Source of the DNA: Platycnemis pennipes
Taxonomy: Eukaryota; Arthropoda; Insecta; Odonata; Platycnemididae
NCBI GenBank assembly: GCA_933228895.1
Contig: OW121852.1
Span: 104,367,544 to 104,431,543 of the forward strand
Direction of reading: 5' to 3'
DNA: 64,000 nucleotides
Shown: in pieces, positions 11,901 through 23,079 of the stretch
Layout of the letters: the number at the start of each line of letters is the position of its first letter
Numbering within the stretch: position 1 is the first letter of the stretch
Made by a program: the position numbers and the translations under genes
The notes under the pieces: generated by a model
What the model was told of the DNA's origin: nothing
Seen by the model: the letters and a program-made list of their open reading frames with translations, nothing else
The model's database searches: none

Positions 11901-13739
11901 GTCTATGCTATGCTGTGGCTGATCTTAAAAAAAATGTTGAATTCATTTCCTGTGGAGGGAACTCATGGAGAAATCTTGATATTGTGAAATAGTTTAATTA
12001 TTTAATCCAGTGGGATTGTTGTTATAGCCATGACCATCTATGTTTCAGAGAACGAACTCCTTTTTGTGCTAATATATGGCTAGGTAAAATGGTAATGGGA
12101 TGGTACATTTCATGACTTCTGTATCCTGTAGTGCTGCTTAGCAATAATGGTCAAAAGAAATGTTTCGCTTGTGTTTATGGAATCTCTGGGAGAAATTATT
12201 TAATACCATTCATTACATTCGAATCAATTGTGTGACAGTAAAGTTGGTTATTTGTAAAAATTTGGGAGTTTTCATTTTCTGGGAGACATTTTATTTTTAC
12301 AATATATTTTTGTATTATTTTAATTCTGTTTTCATGGATTTTGTTGACAATGCTTGCAACTATCTTATTTAATTGATTAAATGTTTTTGAGCTCCGCCTT
12401 GGGTTTGAGTTAATGAGTGAGGATAGCAAGGATATCATCAAACAATGACTGGATATCATCAAACGACTCGCATGACATTCAAGTTATGTCTTCTCTTTGG
12501 TCGTGTTTGTTGCCCCTTGATTCCAATGTCTTCCAGAGGTACTTTGCCTACTCTTGCCTCCTTGCTACGGGATGCCGCTTGGTGATACCGTCTGTTGTTG
12601 ACGTCCGACCACCCGCCCTGACTCTGCCTTTGCCCTCCAGGCATCCTATCTTGCCTTACCATCTCATGGCGTAGGTTGTGCCTGCTATAGAATGAGGTGT
12701 CGAGGCACTGAAAAGTATCCATGTCCATGTCCCATCTCACCCAATGTCTTCTGAAAAGCCGGGGAAGGGAAAAATTGCCGTTGACATGACATGTCCCTCT
12801 GGACTCTCAGATGTGATAGTCTTTTTATGCACAAGTTGGAAGACCTCCCAAAAGTCATGAGAGATACATGCATAAGTAGCCAAATTTATGTCTTATGAAG
12901 ACAAGAATCTGTTACTGCAATATCTAAAGGTTTTAATGTTGTCATTTCAAACACAGTGGATGAGATAAATATGATTCTGAGGCATGTTAACATGGCTATA
13001 TCATGCACTTGATGCCAATTACCTTTTCAGTTCCTTACCTTGTACAATCATCAGATACTGATTGAGAATGAGGGTGTTCTTGAATACATTTTAAAAACAA
13101 TTTTGAATATAATGAGGCAGGTTTTATTATAATACTCTTATTTATATTTTCTTATTTAAAACAATTTTGAATATAATGAGGCAGGTTTTATTATTATACT
13201 CTTATTTATATTTTGGTTATAATAATCTTGGCATGACATTCTTGATTTTCTTATACTTTTATTCCAATATTGATAATTTAAGCTCTATTTTTCATATTAA
13301 TCACTAGCAATTTTTAAAAAGACTTCATGCTAGAGTTCACTATTTGTCTCATTGCCGTGTTTTTATTACTCATTCTGAAATATAAGCTTCAATTGTATAA
13401 ACGTAGGTGAGGATTCAACATTTTATGTCTTCCATTGGTCAATAAGTTGTATCCAATGAAATTCTGAGGTTATGTGGCTGATCTGCTTCTAAAGAAAATA
13501 TCGAGTCATGTAGCCCATACTATAAATATGAATGCAATGCATTTTTATTCCAGCACATTGAGCGGTATGACATGTTAATGTCAATGTCATGCACATCAAT
13601 ACTGCATGTTCATGGTTAAGTAGCGTGCTATCATGTATGATCTATGCTGAATTGCTTGCAGTTGATACTCCATAACTGATTATCCTTGCATATAGTAATA
13701 TTGATGAGATTTTTTATGCCAATGTTCTGCTTGTGACAA
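11901..13739. other. AT-rich DNA with one short tandem duplication
   Basis: Apart from the 64-bp duplication listed separately, nothing is recognised. Confidence 0.4.
13094..13215. repeat. Two-copy tandem duplication, 64-bp unit
   Basis: A unit beginning AAAACAATTTTGAATATAAT at 13094 is repeated at 13158 with almost no change. Recent local duplication in AT-rich DNA. Confidence 0.8.
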
Positions 13740-14640
13740 TGATTAACCTTCTAGTCACTTCAGGCACCACCCTACGAACCTCCATTTCATTTGTAACAAT
13801 GGTGGCTCCCTCCATGTTAGTTCCGTAAAGTTTCTTGATCCTCTCTTTGGTTGGTCCTCGGTTGAGGCGTCCATGCTGGCCCCATGGGAGGCCCTCGGTC
13901 TGCCTTTGTTCAGACCTCCACATCCTTTGCCATCAATTTCTCCTCCGCTCCACCATTCCGGCTGGCCTTTTAACCATTTATCACTCGTGTGGGCCCCCCT
14001 CTTCAAATCCCTTACCACACCACTCTGTCGCCCCAATCTCCATCTTGCACGGAACTTCTGAGTGTGATGTGGCAACATTGCCTCATGCTCCGCTCCACCC
14101 CTCCTTCCCATCATGCCCTTTCCTCGCCATTCCGATTCCCTCTTCCCATTCCCCAGAAGGCCCGACATCCGTTGCTCTAGCCGCTAAAGGTGGCGTCTCT
14201 CCGGCAACCTCCTCTCCCTCTTCCCACTCTTATATCCTTCTCCGCTCCTCCCTTTGTCCCTCTCCCCTAAGTTGTGCGGCATAGGAGATGTTGGATAGGC
14301 ATCCATCTGCCCCACACCACTCCGCTTCCCCAAGCCCCAATTGTAGCTCAGTGTTTGGCCCTCCACGATCACTCAGCTGCCTGTTTAATTTCGGTTGGAG
14401 GTGGGCTCCGTGGCTGTGTCCCCCCCCCCCCTTTGCCCTCCCTGCTCCGAGGAAGGGGAGGGATTTGAGAGAGTGGCAACGTCCCAGTCAGTCTCTCCAC
14501 GGCCATCGTTCCGTGTAAATGGTTGTTGTTTTAAAGTGGTGCCACGTCCATCAGTGCCGTCCAACTCAGTACTACGTCCCACAGATTCCACTGCCATTTG
14601 TGCACCACAGCAGACTTCTCCCCGGAACTAAGTTAAGACC
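13740..14640. other. Pyrimidine-rich, strand-asymmetric block 3
   Basis: About 900 bp with C/T excess on the plus strand, including a poly-C run near 14420-14431. Minus-strand frames 13714-13923 and 13755-14168 overlap; the first contains the protein-like stretch LYGTNMEGATIVTNEMEVRR but matches no family I know. A decayed retroelement open frame on the minus strand is one possible origin. Confidence 0.35.
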
Positions 14641-15062
14641 CACATTTTCGATGCTGCCTATGAAATGAGTTGCCATGATGCTCCATAGAGGTGGATTTTG
14701 AAAATTTGTATGTGATGGCCTAGCCTTTTGTGCATCAGTTTGGTTTTCTGCTAATTTTACAGCAGTATTTATTTTTAATCTGACTTGTGGCGTGACCATG
14801 TGTTAAAGTGTACATTTCCATAAAAATCCTGCTTTTTGGGGTCATAGTGTGAAAGTTCATCAAAAAACCATCATCCTGGCTCATTAGTCAAGGGTAAGTT
14901 TTAAATTCTCATGCTCTTCCAGCTTTTCTATTTTTTGCTCCTTGTGAATTACACAGTCCATGGTTCTCTGTTCAAGGATTGGTACATAGTTCCAATGATA
15001 GTGATTTTATACATATCTTGAATGCTGTGAAAATTTTTGTACTTATACAGTCAATTTTACTT

Positions 15063-15396
15063 AATAATTAGTTGGTTGTGCTTCACTTCTACCTGGAACT
15101 ATGGTGTTCTGTTCATATCCATACACATATATGTTTGTACAAAGACAGTCATTCATGGTTTAGCAATGACATCCACTGTTGTTCATTCCTACCTCCATGG
15201 TCTCTGTTTAAGTTTTAACCTTCCTACCAATAATTAGCTGGTTGTGCTTCACGTTTATATGGAGCAATGATGTTCTGTTCATATCCATACACATTTATGT
15301 TTGTACAAAGCCAGTCATTCATGGTTTAGTAATGACTCCCACTGTTGTTCATTCCAACCTCCATGGTCGCTGTTTAAGTTGTAACCTTCCAACCAA
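15063..15396. repeat. Two-copy tandem duplication, 166-bp unit
   Basis: The unit from TAATTAGTTGGTTGTGCTTC (15065) to about 15230 recurs immediately downstream (15231-15396) at roughly 90% identity. The overlapping short frames at 15037 and 15242 are translations of this repeat. Confidence 0.8.
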
Positions 15397-15399
15397 TTT

Positions 15400-15720
15400 T
15401 CCATTATTTTCTGCCTCTCTGACTCCCCCCTTCCAAGCCTCTTCTTCTTTCCGCTCTTCACTCCTATTCATTCTGCTGAAACCTGCTACAACTCCACCCC
15501 TCCACTGTGGTCTCTCAATGCCTGGAACCCCCCACCCCTCCCTCCTTCCCCATCCCCTCCACCTTCTTCCCCCCCCCCCCACCCTCCTCCAACCCAAGCT
15601 CCTATTTGGAGGCCATCTTGTCTCTAAAACATCCTCAGCCAAAGCCGTTGGTTCTGCATCCTTGCCTACAATTTCTTTTATGTCTTTTCATTGCCACTGA
15701 GTTAATTTTGTAATCCATAA
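15400..15720. other. Pyrimidine-rich, strand-asymmetric block 4
   Basis: About 320 bp with the same C/T bias as the three blocks upstream and a poly-C run near 15571-15580. It begins exactly where the 166-bp duplication ends. Frames on both strands are compositional. Confidence 0.35.
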
Positions 15721-18132
15721 CTTCTCAGGCTCCCAAACCAGAGTTGAAATCCTAATCAATCACTCCCCTGAGGAATTAGTAGGTATTGAGGTACATTGGG
15801 TACAGACTGACTTTTTACTGGCTCTACTTAAAGACTTTGATATAAGGGAATGTTGCTGGCTCTAGATTGTGGAACTACTTCATGGTATACTTCAAAAACT
15901 ACACTGCATTTTCATAATCTCTGTGGAATTGCAGTCTTTTTTTTCAAGCATTTATAAAAACAGTTCTTCCTGCTTGCTAATGTTTGATTATGCTACAGTA
16001 ATGTTGCTATAATGTAGGATTTTACTTTTGTTTATTGTGCAACATTTTTCTCACAACCTTTATCACTTATTGAAAGATTGTTTTTATTCAGCTAAGATGT
16101 TCTCCTGAATCATGACAAGGCATGAACTCAGAGTAAACAATATATTCGCAATGGTAGCTTGTCTTATGTAAAGGCTGTTATTTTTAAAGTATTTTGCTAG
16201 ATTATTTATTCCCATCAGATAGGACTGAAAGCGTCACTTTGTGGAATTTAATTACACTATTCGTGGTAAAGAATAAAAGTAAAAACTTTTAGTCTATATT
16301 CCACACCTAGGTCGGTTATTAAAAAAGTTGTGTGGAATAGACTAAAAGTTTTTATTTTTATTCGTTACTATTTATTCCCAGGCTGGAGTATTTCTGAGTA
16401 CCTGAGTTATTTAGCAATTGCACATTGTTACTTTATTAGAGTATTAATTTTTGACTTGATTTATATCACTTTTATATCACATAGATATCTTCAATGAGTC
16501 CTTTATTTTGTTTCTCATAAAATCCAGCCGTATCTTTGTTTTGAACTAGAATTTAGTCTTAAAATTTCCTTTCTTCTCTTTACGCAGTTAAGTTAAAAAG
16601 TTTACTATGATTCTCCTAATTTTCCACTGCTAGCATTTGATAGTTTTTGACTATCTAAATCTGTAGTTTCGCTTTAATGGCTAAGGAATTGTATGTATTT
16701 AGAGAATTATTGTACTCTTAACACCAAAATTTTGATTACTGTTTTACCATGGGCATTTATCTTGCGTAGCCTTAAAGTAGGGAAATCAATTCCTATGTAA
16801 ATCATGAAAATCACTCTGTATCACGTAGGTAAAAATTTGTACCGATTCTTAAGTTCTCAGCTTTTGTACTTTCATATCGCGAGATTCTAAGACCAACGTT
16901 ATTCGCCTTTGCCGGGTCATATTTTGGGGAAACACCTAGTTTACCTTTCGGGTTCTTTTAAATTTTCATATCAACACTTCATATCATCATTGTGAACAAC
17001 TGTCTGAAATTTGACGTCTTACTGCCTACTTCCTAATCTCCACAGCTGTAATTGGTGGACATTTTGAAAAATATCATTTAAATTTGGTATCATATACTTA
17101 TCAAAATAAGGCCCACCATGGGCTGATCTTATCCATGCGACCCTTTTGACAAGTCCTTAACGTATTCATGATTATTATCTCCGGCTAAGGAGCCCTGCTC
17201 CTTATCTCCGGCTTATGCGTTATATTTTAGCACTCGTCAGGTCAATGAACTTGATATACTTTTGTCAGTGGAAGATTAACGCTAAGTTTCGTTCAAAGTT
17301 TAATGTACGTATATTCGTACTATTTCACTAGCGGCCTTTCTGATGTGGTGTTTGTACCCGTCGCTTGGGAAATGCTTAATATCTCCTTTAGCAATTATGT
17401 TTCTGTGAGAGCCTTAAGATACGGATTCGGTGAAGCACTCAGGAAGGTACCATTGTACAATATGCATTTAAATGTTGATTTGACTTGATCCAAACTGACT
17501 TTTTTCCCTTGCTGTATTTTTAGAAAAAAATATTTTCGATGAGCAGTGTTTGACTCTAAAATTCTTCGTAAAAATGTTAGTAAAATCCAACAAATTTCCC
17601 CAAAAATTATTTTCTTTGGTGCAATTTTTTTCAATGCATGTCAACGTAAGATATAAAAATATTTATTACCTATATCGTTATGGTGTAACCTTCCTCAATT
17701 TAATTCATTGACAAAACATCTGTTCGCATGATGCTTTTCGATCAGGTACCTGACCACGTATAAAAATCAGGAATGATCATGAATTCTCTGTTATCAATTC
17801 AAGATAAACCGAATTTCATTGATTTTATTTTGAATGCTCTTAATTTATCTCCGTATAGAGTTAACATTTTTTTTCGGATGGGTTGAGGAAAGATTACTTT
17901 TAAAAACATTGCCTTGAACGAATTTTTTATTCGGAAAGGTTCATGAAGCATATTTAAAGGATAGTGTTGCATGGCGAGAAATGGTTGTTAAGAATTATAC
18001 AATATTTTCGGAATTGGGTATTTAGAATGTGGCTGAAAATCGTTTCGGTTGTTAAATGGAAGAAAATTCGAGGTGAGGACCATGATCCACATAGGTCATC
18101 ATATCGTAGCAGTGTAAATTTCTAAGCAGCCG
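15721..18132. other. AT-rich non-coding DNA
   Basis: One hairpin (16266-16368, separate entry); no gene recognised. The next element inserts at 18133. Confidence 0.4.
16266..16368. repeat. Hairpin with ~40 bp arms
   Basis: The left arm 16266-16306 (ending AGTCTATATTCCACAC) and right arm 16330-16368 (starting GTGTGGAATAGACT) are complementary with a few mismatches around a ~23-base loop. Outer ends are GTAAAGAATAAAAGT and its near complement. This is compatible with a small MITE. Confidence 0.65.
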
Positions 18133-18440
18133 CCCGAGGTAAATGGCAACAGTATTTATTAGTAACCCTCTCGTGTTTATTGGTATTGATCCCCTTTCCT
18201 TCCATATTCCTACGCTATTCGATCCTATTCATCGTCCAGGGTGCAGTATTTATTAGTTCTACTTCCGTATTTCACGGAATGCAAGGAATACGAACAGCGC
18301 TGCTTAGCAGTATTCCTTGGAAAAAGTATCGTATTTATCAGTAGTTGGGTAGGCACAGAATTCCTAGAGAATAGCATCGTATTTCCCTTGACAACCATAT
18401 TCAAACAGTATGGCGGAAAATTTGTATTCAATTGACGAAG
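18133..18440 (+). repeat. Left terminal and subterminal repeats of TIR element copy 1
   Basis: After the 24-bp terminus, GTATTTAT-type motifs recur at about 18148, 18245 and 18328, with looser versions near 18290 and 18378. Such arrays are typical transposase-binding regions. Apparent frames (18225-18479 and 18241-18435) run through the array and are not genes. Confidence 0.65.
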
Positions 18441-18532
18441 AACTCGTAGTAATTCTCTATTATTTTTTCTTCGGGTCATTCAAAGCCATTTGCAAATTAT
18501 CCTTAAGATGAGTACGAAGGTACGAAGGAAAT

Positions 18533-18709
18533 ATGAACACTTGTACGGAGTGTTTATTCCGTTTTAGCGTCTGTTCGAAATGGGATACAAAGGCTGAAGA
18601 AATGCATTTATCCTCTATCACCAATAAATCAGCCACTTACAAAGTTAGATACCATAAAACGGGAAATTATAAGGTAAGATACATTTTAGTAGATGAACGA
18701 TGTGTTTGA
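18533..18709 (+). CDS. Short Cys-containing ORF with a splice-donor-like site, copy 1
   Basis: A 58-codon frame starts MNTCTECLFRFSVCSKWD and holds three closely spaced cysteines (residues 4, 7 and 14), then a basic, tyrosine-rich tail. Codon 47 is followed by AAG|GTAAGAT (junction after 18673), a near-consensus donor, so the reading may be the first coding exon of a spliced transposon gene and the last 11 codons may be intron. The reverse copy at 29415-29591 keeps the frame with only two substitutions noticed. I could not identify a following exon or a protein family. Its position just inside the left end is where a transposase or accessory gene would be expected to begin. Coding status is inferred. 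Confidence 0.35.
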   Translation: MNTCTECLFRFSVCSKWDTKAEEMHLSSITNKSATYKVRYHKTGNYKVRYILVDERCV

Positions 18710-19820
18710 ATTTGGCGGGCTATTGCAGTGAAAATAAGAGAAAATCGTTCTCGTCGTCAGTCGGCGAACAGCTGCTGCGAGTAGTTCACCGCGAGGTTTT
18801 GGTCGCAGAGAATAATTGGTGGCTTTGTTCGCGTAACATTTTAGTTGTTAACGTTAAATAATTATTTAACTATTATTACTCATGTACATTGGATTGGATT
18901 GTTTGAAGTGAACGTAGGCAGTTTATTAATGTACACGCCAGGATTTTGTGTGTGTTTGCCCAAGTTATTTGTTGACGTTCCTGCTTTATGTTAGTTATAT
19001 TTGTTCTATTGTTAAGAATATATTTGAAATAGTTTCACGCCAAATGTTCATTTTGATCCTTACCGAAAATAGCACAAGCGAAATTCACAAGTGCCTAACA
19101 TTTTGTATGTTTTTGCCTAAGCATGTTAATTTGAGGTGATACCTTATTGGCTTGTGATATTGTGTGAAGTATTCTTGCATCTTATTTACGTTTAGTAAAC
19201 ATTTTGTGTGGGTATGTGGGTGAGTGTTTCCGTATGAATTGGTTTAAATAGACATCAAGAGTTTTGTCTAGATTTCCTACGTACAAGGTAGTGTGACTGG
19301 TATGTATTGATGCTAGACTGTGGTTATCGTTGAAACATTAACCTGACCGAGTGGTAATTCATTATGAATAATATACTATTTGATTAACGACGTTAAGTAA
19401 TAATTTTACCTACAGAAGATTAGAGGTCACTTCTACAATTCTACCCAGAGGACCCACGGTGGTTAGTTACATTGTATATAAAAACCAAATCCCTTGACTT
19501 GTTTCTCAAAGCGGTAGCTGTCTCGTTGTCAATTCATTTCGGATGTCTTGCCGAATTGTTCTGGTTTATAAAGTAAGTAATTGGTGTCTGGTGGTGTAAC
19601 ATTATTCAAAGCATCAAGGTGTTTAAATATACATACATACAAATTTATTGCAAAAACTTTCTCATTTGTCATTTTCTAGTTTACATATTTGTTTCTTTTT
19701 GCTTAGGTTCAGTTTTAATGCCTATAGAACCAGAAGGTGATGTTTTATTATATATGTTGTCAGGCAACTTGTAATAATCACCCAATTAAGATTTGTCGAC
19801 CAAGGAATTCGTTAAACAGA

Positions 19821-20465
19821 TTAAATGAAATTCACATAAATACAACTTAGGTGAGCAATTCTTAGAATGTGCAATGAGTCAATGTTTTTTCTTTGAGTGC
19901 TTTGGTAGTATTTCTGACAAGCCTTTGATGTATGGTATGCTACTGTGAGTCTTGGATTTGTTGCATATGGTGAGTTTATGGATTCATTGCCAGGTTTGTC
20001 ATGTGTGGAATTACTGTGGGAAATTGTGCTTTTGTCTACTGTTATCTTTATATTTAGGGCAACGTAGTTAATGTTGGGTAGGTTGACTATTCTTCATAGG
20101 GATCTTGTTGTTACAATATTTAGGGTAACATAGTTAATGTTGGGTATGTTGACTATTCTGTATGGGGATCTTGTTGTTACAAAGGATGGTATTGATGTGT
20201 GTATTGGGAAAATTATTTTTAGGAAGGGTATTTCTCACTAGGTTAATATTATTTTAATGTGGTGCAGGATTGCTATGTTGGGGAAAATTGGAACAATGTC
20301 ATCTACATATTTACATATATGTGTGAGCATAAAATGTAGTTAGGATATGACTTCATCAAGTAATTGGTTCATGACAAGATCAGCTATGATGGGGCATTTG
20401 GACTCCCCATACAAGTTTCCTAGCAATATATGTACTTCACCAACACCAACTGCTTCTATAGTCAT
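19821..20465 (-). pseudogene. Penelope-like reverse-transcriptase remnant, copy 1
   Basis: Mirror image of 27659-28303, the same 645 bp without indels. Read on the minus strand it shows CPIIADLVMNQLLDEVIS, then ICKYVDDIVPIFP with the catalytic YVDD box, then IPFLKII about 30 residues later, matching the order SP-x-IADL-x-ME, Y-V-D-D and FLD seen in Penelope-type reverse transcriptases. Four in-frame stops are shared with the other copy, so inactivation predates duplication. A 66-bp in-frame duplication (20051-20116 and 20117-20182) repeats 22 codons. Family placement rests on motif order only; another retroelement class is possible. Confidence 0.5.
20051..20182. repeat. 66-bp direct duplication inside the RT remnant, copy 1
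   Basis: The unit beginning TATTTAGGGCAACGTAGTTA at 20051 is repeated at 20117 with a few substitutions; 66 bp is 22 codons, so the reading frame is kept. Present identically in copy 2 (about 27942-28073). Confidence 0.8.
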
Positions 20466-20779
20466 AATACAGTAAGTAAACAGAAAAAAGAAACAAATAA
20501 ATACCTATAAAACAACAGAAACTGTTTATTGCAATACATTTAGCATATATGTGGAAATATATATATTATAAAATGTTTTATGGATGTTGCAAAAACATGA
20601 TGTAATTATAGTTTTGCCTATTAATGTATATTGATGTCTCCATAATTAGACTCTTTGTTGGTCCTTTCTTCTTTACATGGTTTACATTTTTTGTCAATCA
20701 TGTTTTTTTTGTTTAGTTATGTGATTTTATGTTGTTGTTTTGTGGCTGTAATTATTCTGCGACTGCAGGAAAGCACATG

Positions 20780-21312
20780 ATAATAATAATAATATAATTT
20801 AATGTCACGTTGCACTTGCAAAAGTTTAACTATGGCTAGGGTAAGTTGGTCAAAGTATAAAATAATATTGGGGAAATATATATGCAGTATTAGGGATATA
20901 TACATTATAACCCTACAGAGATATACATAGTTTGAAATATTAGGATATAATTAGGCATTTAGTGCACTGGTACATAAATTAAAACCAAACAGAGATATAC
21001 ATAATATGCGGTACATGGATACAATTTGACATTTAGTACATCGTAAATGTTCTTCAACATCCAAATGTTCTTGAATAGAGTAGTATGGTTCATCGATCAG
21101 TATTTCTTGTATATTTGTTTTGAGAAATTGACCGAGTTATATTTTAAGTGTGTAGGTATCTTATTATACAGTTTAATACCCATGTAATATGGACATTTTT
21201 CATATATGTAGTTTAAGTCTGTGTTGAGGGTATGGTAATTGCAGGACATTTCTGGTGCTGTGGTTGTGTGACATAATCCCTTGCCGTGTATATATGTATT
21301 TTTTTTGATAAC
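20780..21312 (-). pseudogene. LINE 3' fragment nested in TIR element, copy 1
   Basis: The minus-strand frame 21097-21318 ends a non-LTR reverse transcriptase: NYHTLNT, then YYMGIKLYNKIPTHLKY and an FSKQIYKKYL-type segment, the usual extreme C-terminus (LYN-x-LP-x3-K … F-x2-x-L) of Jockey-type elements. The 3' end lies at an (ATT)n tract at 20780-20796. The catalytic domain is missing. The same fragment occurs at the equivalent place in copy 2, so it was present before the elements duplicated. Confidence 0.6.
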
Positions 21313-22097
21313 CCTCAAGAAACCCAGCCTTTATGAATGGATTCCAGTGGGATCGACACATACACATTCAGCCACTGTCTCTCTATTGTCAGTCAGAGTA
21401 ATGCCTAACAAAATTAATTTAAAAAATCCACATAATTCCTTGGCAGACAACATGTATATTTTAACACCTTGATGTTTTGAAGGATGTTATACCACCAGAC
21501 ACCAATTACATACTTAATAAACCAATAACAAATAGGCAATACATCCAAAATGGAAAAGTATTTCATGCACCCATCATACTCCACACACACAGTGCTTCCC
21601 AACTACCCAAGGGGCACAAGGGGTGTCTGAGATTTTCTTACCTTCACTTAGAAGGGCTGATTAACCTGCCTCAAAATTAGTTTGTGGAAGGAGGGAGAAA
21701 ATTACTTGCTTCTTATGGTCTACTTCTATTCCCCTTTGATTATGATTCAGGATTTAGGTTGGATTTTTGTGGACATAACCAAATAGCTACGTGATATGAC
21801 TCGCAATAAATAAGATTCTTACATAATAAGAAGTTTTAGTATATTCTATGGTAGGTTTTGGTGCACCACTTTCTTTATTTAAATCAGGTGCATGACGGTT
21901 AATGTGGAGTGTCAAGATTTAAGTATAGAAATGAATAATAACTTCCCAAAAATTTATATGATTACCTGTTGGAAGAATAGAAATTGAGAAAATTGAGGCA
22001 TAAATATCTGCTATGAAGAAGTTTCCTTGTTTTTCAATTGGAATTCAAAGCAAAATATACATTTCTCTCTAAACAATTGTAGTTAATTACTTAATTA

Positions 22098-22451
22098 TTA
22101 TTTGTTATGAGTTAATTCGGTTTTCTTCATTTTCCTAGGAAATTGTATGACAGATGAATGAAATGGATATGGATAACATATAGGTTGTGGAGCAGGAATT
22201 TCATTATCAGTACTGGGAATCACTAATGGTTTGCACATATCTTCAACACCAATGACTACTGGCTCTAAAATCTTAAATGGAAGAGGAAATTATTCTACCT
22301 GAAGTATAAATTTCAAAATTTTGATAGCTAACTGTAGAGATATAATTGCGTCATGTGCATCATGTCTGAAACTCGGTTGGATGCTATAGGCTATAAATTT
22401 GAAGATATTTCTTTGGCGGGAGAAAAATTTGTTTCCCTTTTCATTGTCATT
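22098..22451 (-). pseudogene. Broken minus-strand frame in TIR element, copy 1
   Basis: A 118-codon reading with a single TAA (22290-22292). The first half contains the segment SFRHDAHDAIISLQLAIKIL, whose H-x-A/D-A spacing loosely resembles motif III of DEDDh exonucleases; the second half is Pro-rich and ends in a basic tail. An acceptor-like tract ending TTTTGCAG lies just upstream (22465). In copy 2 the same segment has two single-base insertions. No partner motifs (DxE) were found, so the exonuclease idea is weak; chance openness in AT-rich DNA is a real alternative. A separate 34-codon frame ending VEIDD (22957-23058) lies upstream. Confidence 0.25.
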
Positions 22452-23079
22452 TTACATATTTTCTGCAAAATTGAAATAAACCCATTAATACTTACTACCC
22501 CTAAGATGAAATGTGTCCCCCCAAGGATTTGAATTTTTTATATTCTTTAATAAACATTACATATGTAGTGGAAAGTGCCAATGAAAGGTGCCATTCATGA
22601 TTAGAAACAAAGTGTTGTGATAAAAGTTAAATTTTCTTCAGCTCTGCAGCAGTTCCTCTGTGACATTGATAATACCATAAGCTGGAATTATTGAGTAAAT
22701 GTTAGGTACTAGAAATTTGATGAGCATATGTATTTGCATTCAAATGTAAAAGTATTGTGCATTGCGAGGTACTTCATTGTATAATGTTATGGGGTGGTGG
22801 ACTTTCACATATAACTTTTTAATTTTTGGCGTTAATTTTAATATGATACCCCATAATACACTGTAATCAAAACTCTATGATTAAGAAATAAATAAGTCTT
22901 AACAAGAGAATAAAATTATTAAATTTGTATTTCATTTGTGTGGATCCCATCAATATTTAATCATCAATCTCCACTTCGTTGACTGGTTTCACAGCAAATA
23001 TCTTATTCACATCTGACCCATAAATGTGAAAACGCGTGAGAATGTGTAATTTTGAGTTGCTACAGTAGATACTTCCTGT

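Noticed and set aside
11362..11992. Three overlapping plus-strand frames of 170-198 codons as proline-rich proteins
   Set aside because: All three frames are open because the tract lacks A and G needed for stops; composition explains them.
18225..18479. 84-codon minus-strand frame at the left end of TIR element copy 1
   Set aside because: It runs through terminal repeats on the antisense of another short frame; no codon-level conservation is evident.
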